This document shows positions 63,160 to 64,000 of a DNA stretch of 64,000 nt, in pieces. The translations under genes were made by a program, and so were the position numbers. Location of the stretch: assembly GCA_017437745.1 (NCBI GenBank), contig JAFRYI010000007.1:186001-250000 (forward strand), in the 5' to 3' direction. The notes below the pieces were generated by a model. The model ran no database searches. It was not told the origin of the DNA and was given only the letters and a program-made list of their open reading frames with translations. This stretch comes from Bacillota bacterium (GTDB lineage Bacteria; Bacillota; Clostridia; Peptostreptococcales; Anaerovoracaceae). Within the stretch, counting starts at the first letter, position 1, and the number at the start of each line of letters is the position of its first letter.

Positions 63160-64000
63160 TGAAAGGCTACACAGGCGCAAACATCAGAAACATAGCGCTC
63201 CTCGGACATGGCGGCACCGGGAAGACCACGTTCCTGGAGGCCGCGCTGCTCGCGACGGGTGTTATATCCAGGCTCGGAAAGGTCGAGGACGGCAACACCG
63301 TATCCGACTTCGACAAGATGGAGATAGAAAAGGGATACTCCATTTCCACGACCATAGTACCCGTTGAATACAACAAGACTAAGATCAACTTCCTCGATAC
63401 GCCGGGCGTATTCGATTTCGTAGGCGAAGTAAACTCCGCGATCAAGGCCGCGGAAGCCGCCGCGATCTTCGTCGACGCTTCTTCCGGCATCCAGGTCGGT
63501 ACCGAGAAGGCCTGGAACATATGCAAGAACAACAACGTTCCCCGTTTCTTCATCATCAACAAGACAGACAAGGACAACGTGGATCTTCCCGCGGTAATAG
63601 ACGCTCTTAAGGGCAAGTTCGGCACCAGCGTAGTTACCCTGGACGACAAGGACGCTCTCAACGAGGCCGTAGCCGAGACAGACGAAGCTCTCATGGAGAA
63701 GTATTTCGAAGGCGAAGAGTTCACCGAAGAAGAATTCAACAAGGGACTCATGAACGGCATCGCAAGCTGCAGCATCGCTCCCGTGGTCTGCTGCTCCGCA
63801 GTAAAGGGCACAGGCGTTAAGGAAGTCCTTGATGCCTGCATCAAGTACGTTCCCGCTCCGGGCGGAGTCGTAAAGACCGTGGAAGGCGAAGAGATCGCGT
63901 ACGGAGACGGCCCGGCCGCTGCTTACGTATTCAAGACCATCGCGGATCCGTTCCTCGGAAAGATCTCCCTTGCCAAGCTCATACGCGGCAAGCTGGTCCC
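63160..64000 (+). CDS. Elongation factor G-like GTPase, paralogue type (3' end outside the window)
   Basis: The first 280 residues of an open frame that runs off the right edge. G1 loop GHGGTGKTT (housekeeping EF-G has AHIDAGKTT), G3 FLDTPGVFDF, G4 INKTDKDN, and the start of domain II (AAAYVFKTIADPFLGKIS). The G1 variant and shorter G' region match the EF-G2/FusA2-like group found beside the housekeeping EF-G in many Firmicutes. The function of that group is less clear (ribosome recycling or a stress role has been proposed). AGGAGG lies ahead of the ATG. Confidence 0.85.

Overview
This window is a single stretch of GC-rich bacterial chromosome. Gene content points to an anaerobic Clostridia-type Firmicute: a PurR pur-operon regulator of the Bacillus type, a group II ECF module (ecfA1-ecfA2-ecfT), D-aminoacyl-tRNA deacylase, a PucR/CdaR regulator, a PadR/DUF2812 pair, DUF975, an EF-G paralogue and a one-piece tmRNA next to smpB. 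Isoleucine is mostly written ATA in ordinary genes and ATC in a few that look highly expressed. The species cannot be named from sequence reading alone. There is no prophage, insertion sequence, CRISPR array, rRNA or tRNA gene in the window.

Layout. 1-7.6 kb: end of a MATE transporter, then gltX-thrC-murC-purR and prs-pth, closed by a terminator. 7.6-16.3 kb: murI, an unknown acidic protein, a DUF975 membrane protein, a MurE-like ligase, valS, an M50 protease and cardiolipin synthase. 16.3-29.1 kb: FNT channel, fluoride-type CLC, flavin reductase, YfcE phosphodiesterase, a strongly folded 143-nt putative RNA, a membrane-fused spermidine-synthase-like protein, an M16C protease, a second MATE and an orphan AddB-like nuclease. 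29.1-37.2 kb: GT4 glycosyltransferase and dtd (minus strand), ecfA1A2T (plus), an orphan prepilin peptidase (minus), two membrane-anchored envelope proteins, and fba (minus). 37.3-42.3 kb: a minus-strand operon of a large FG-GAP-repeat surface protein and an ABC-2 exporter. 42.4-48.4 kb: a minus-strand shikimate operon, aroB-aroC-aroE::aroK-aroF-aroA-aroQ, with all seven enzyme activities in six genes. 48.5-51.1 kb: rluD-type pseudouridine synthase, lepB, smpB, ssrA. 51.1-55.3 kb: a zinc-ribbon/EA-repeat membrane protein, an alpha/beta hydrolase and asnS. 55.4-59.9 kb: a PucR-type regulator, a uroporphyrinogen-decarboxylase-fold enzyme and an SLC13/DASS transporter. 60-64 kb: a VanY-type peptidase, DUF2812-PadR, a small Cys-rich protein and the start of an EF-G paralogue.

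Best leads for something undescribed are: (1) the folded RNA at 19733-19875 ahead of the fused spermidine-synthase gene; (2) the PucR/URO-D-fold/DASS module with repeated GCACATAA sites and highly-expressed-type codon use; (3) the FG-GAP ectoprotein/ABC operon; and (4) several genes that appear to be transcribed leaderless, with the start codon 6-8 nt after a -10 box.
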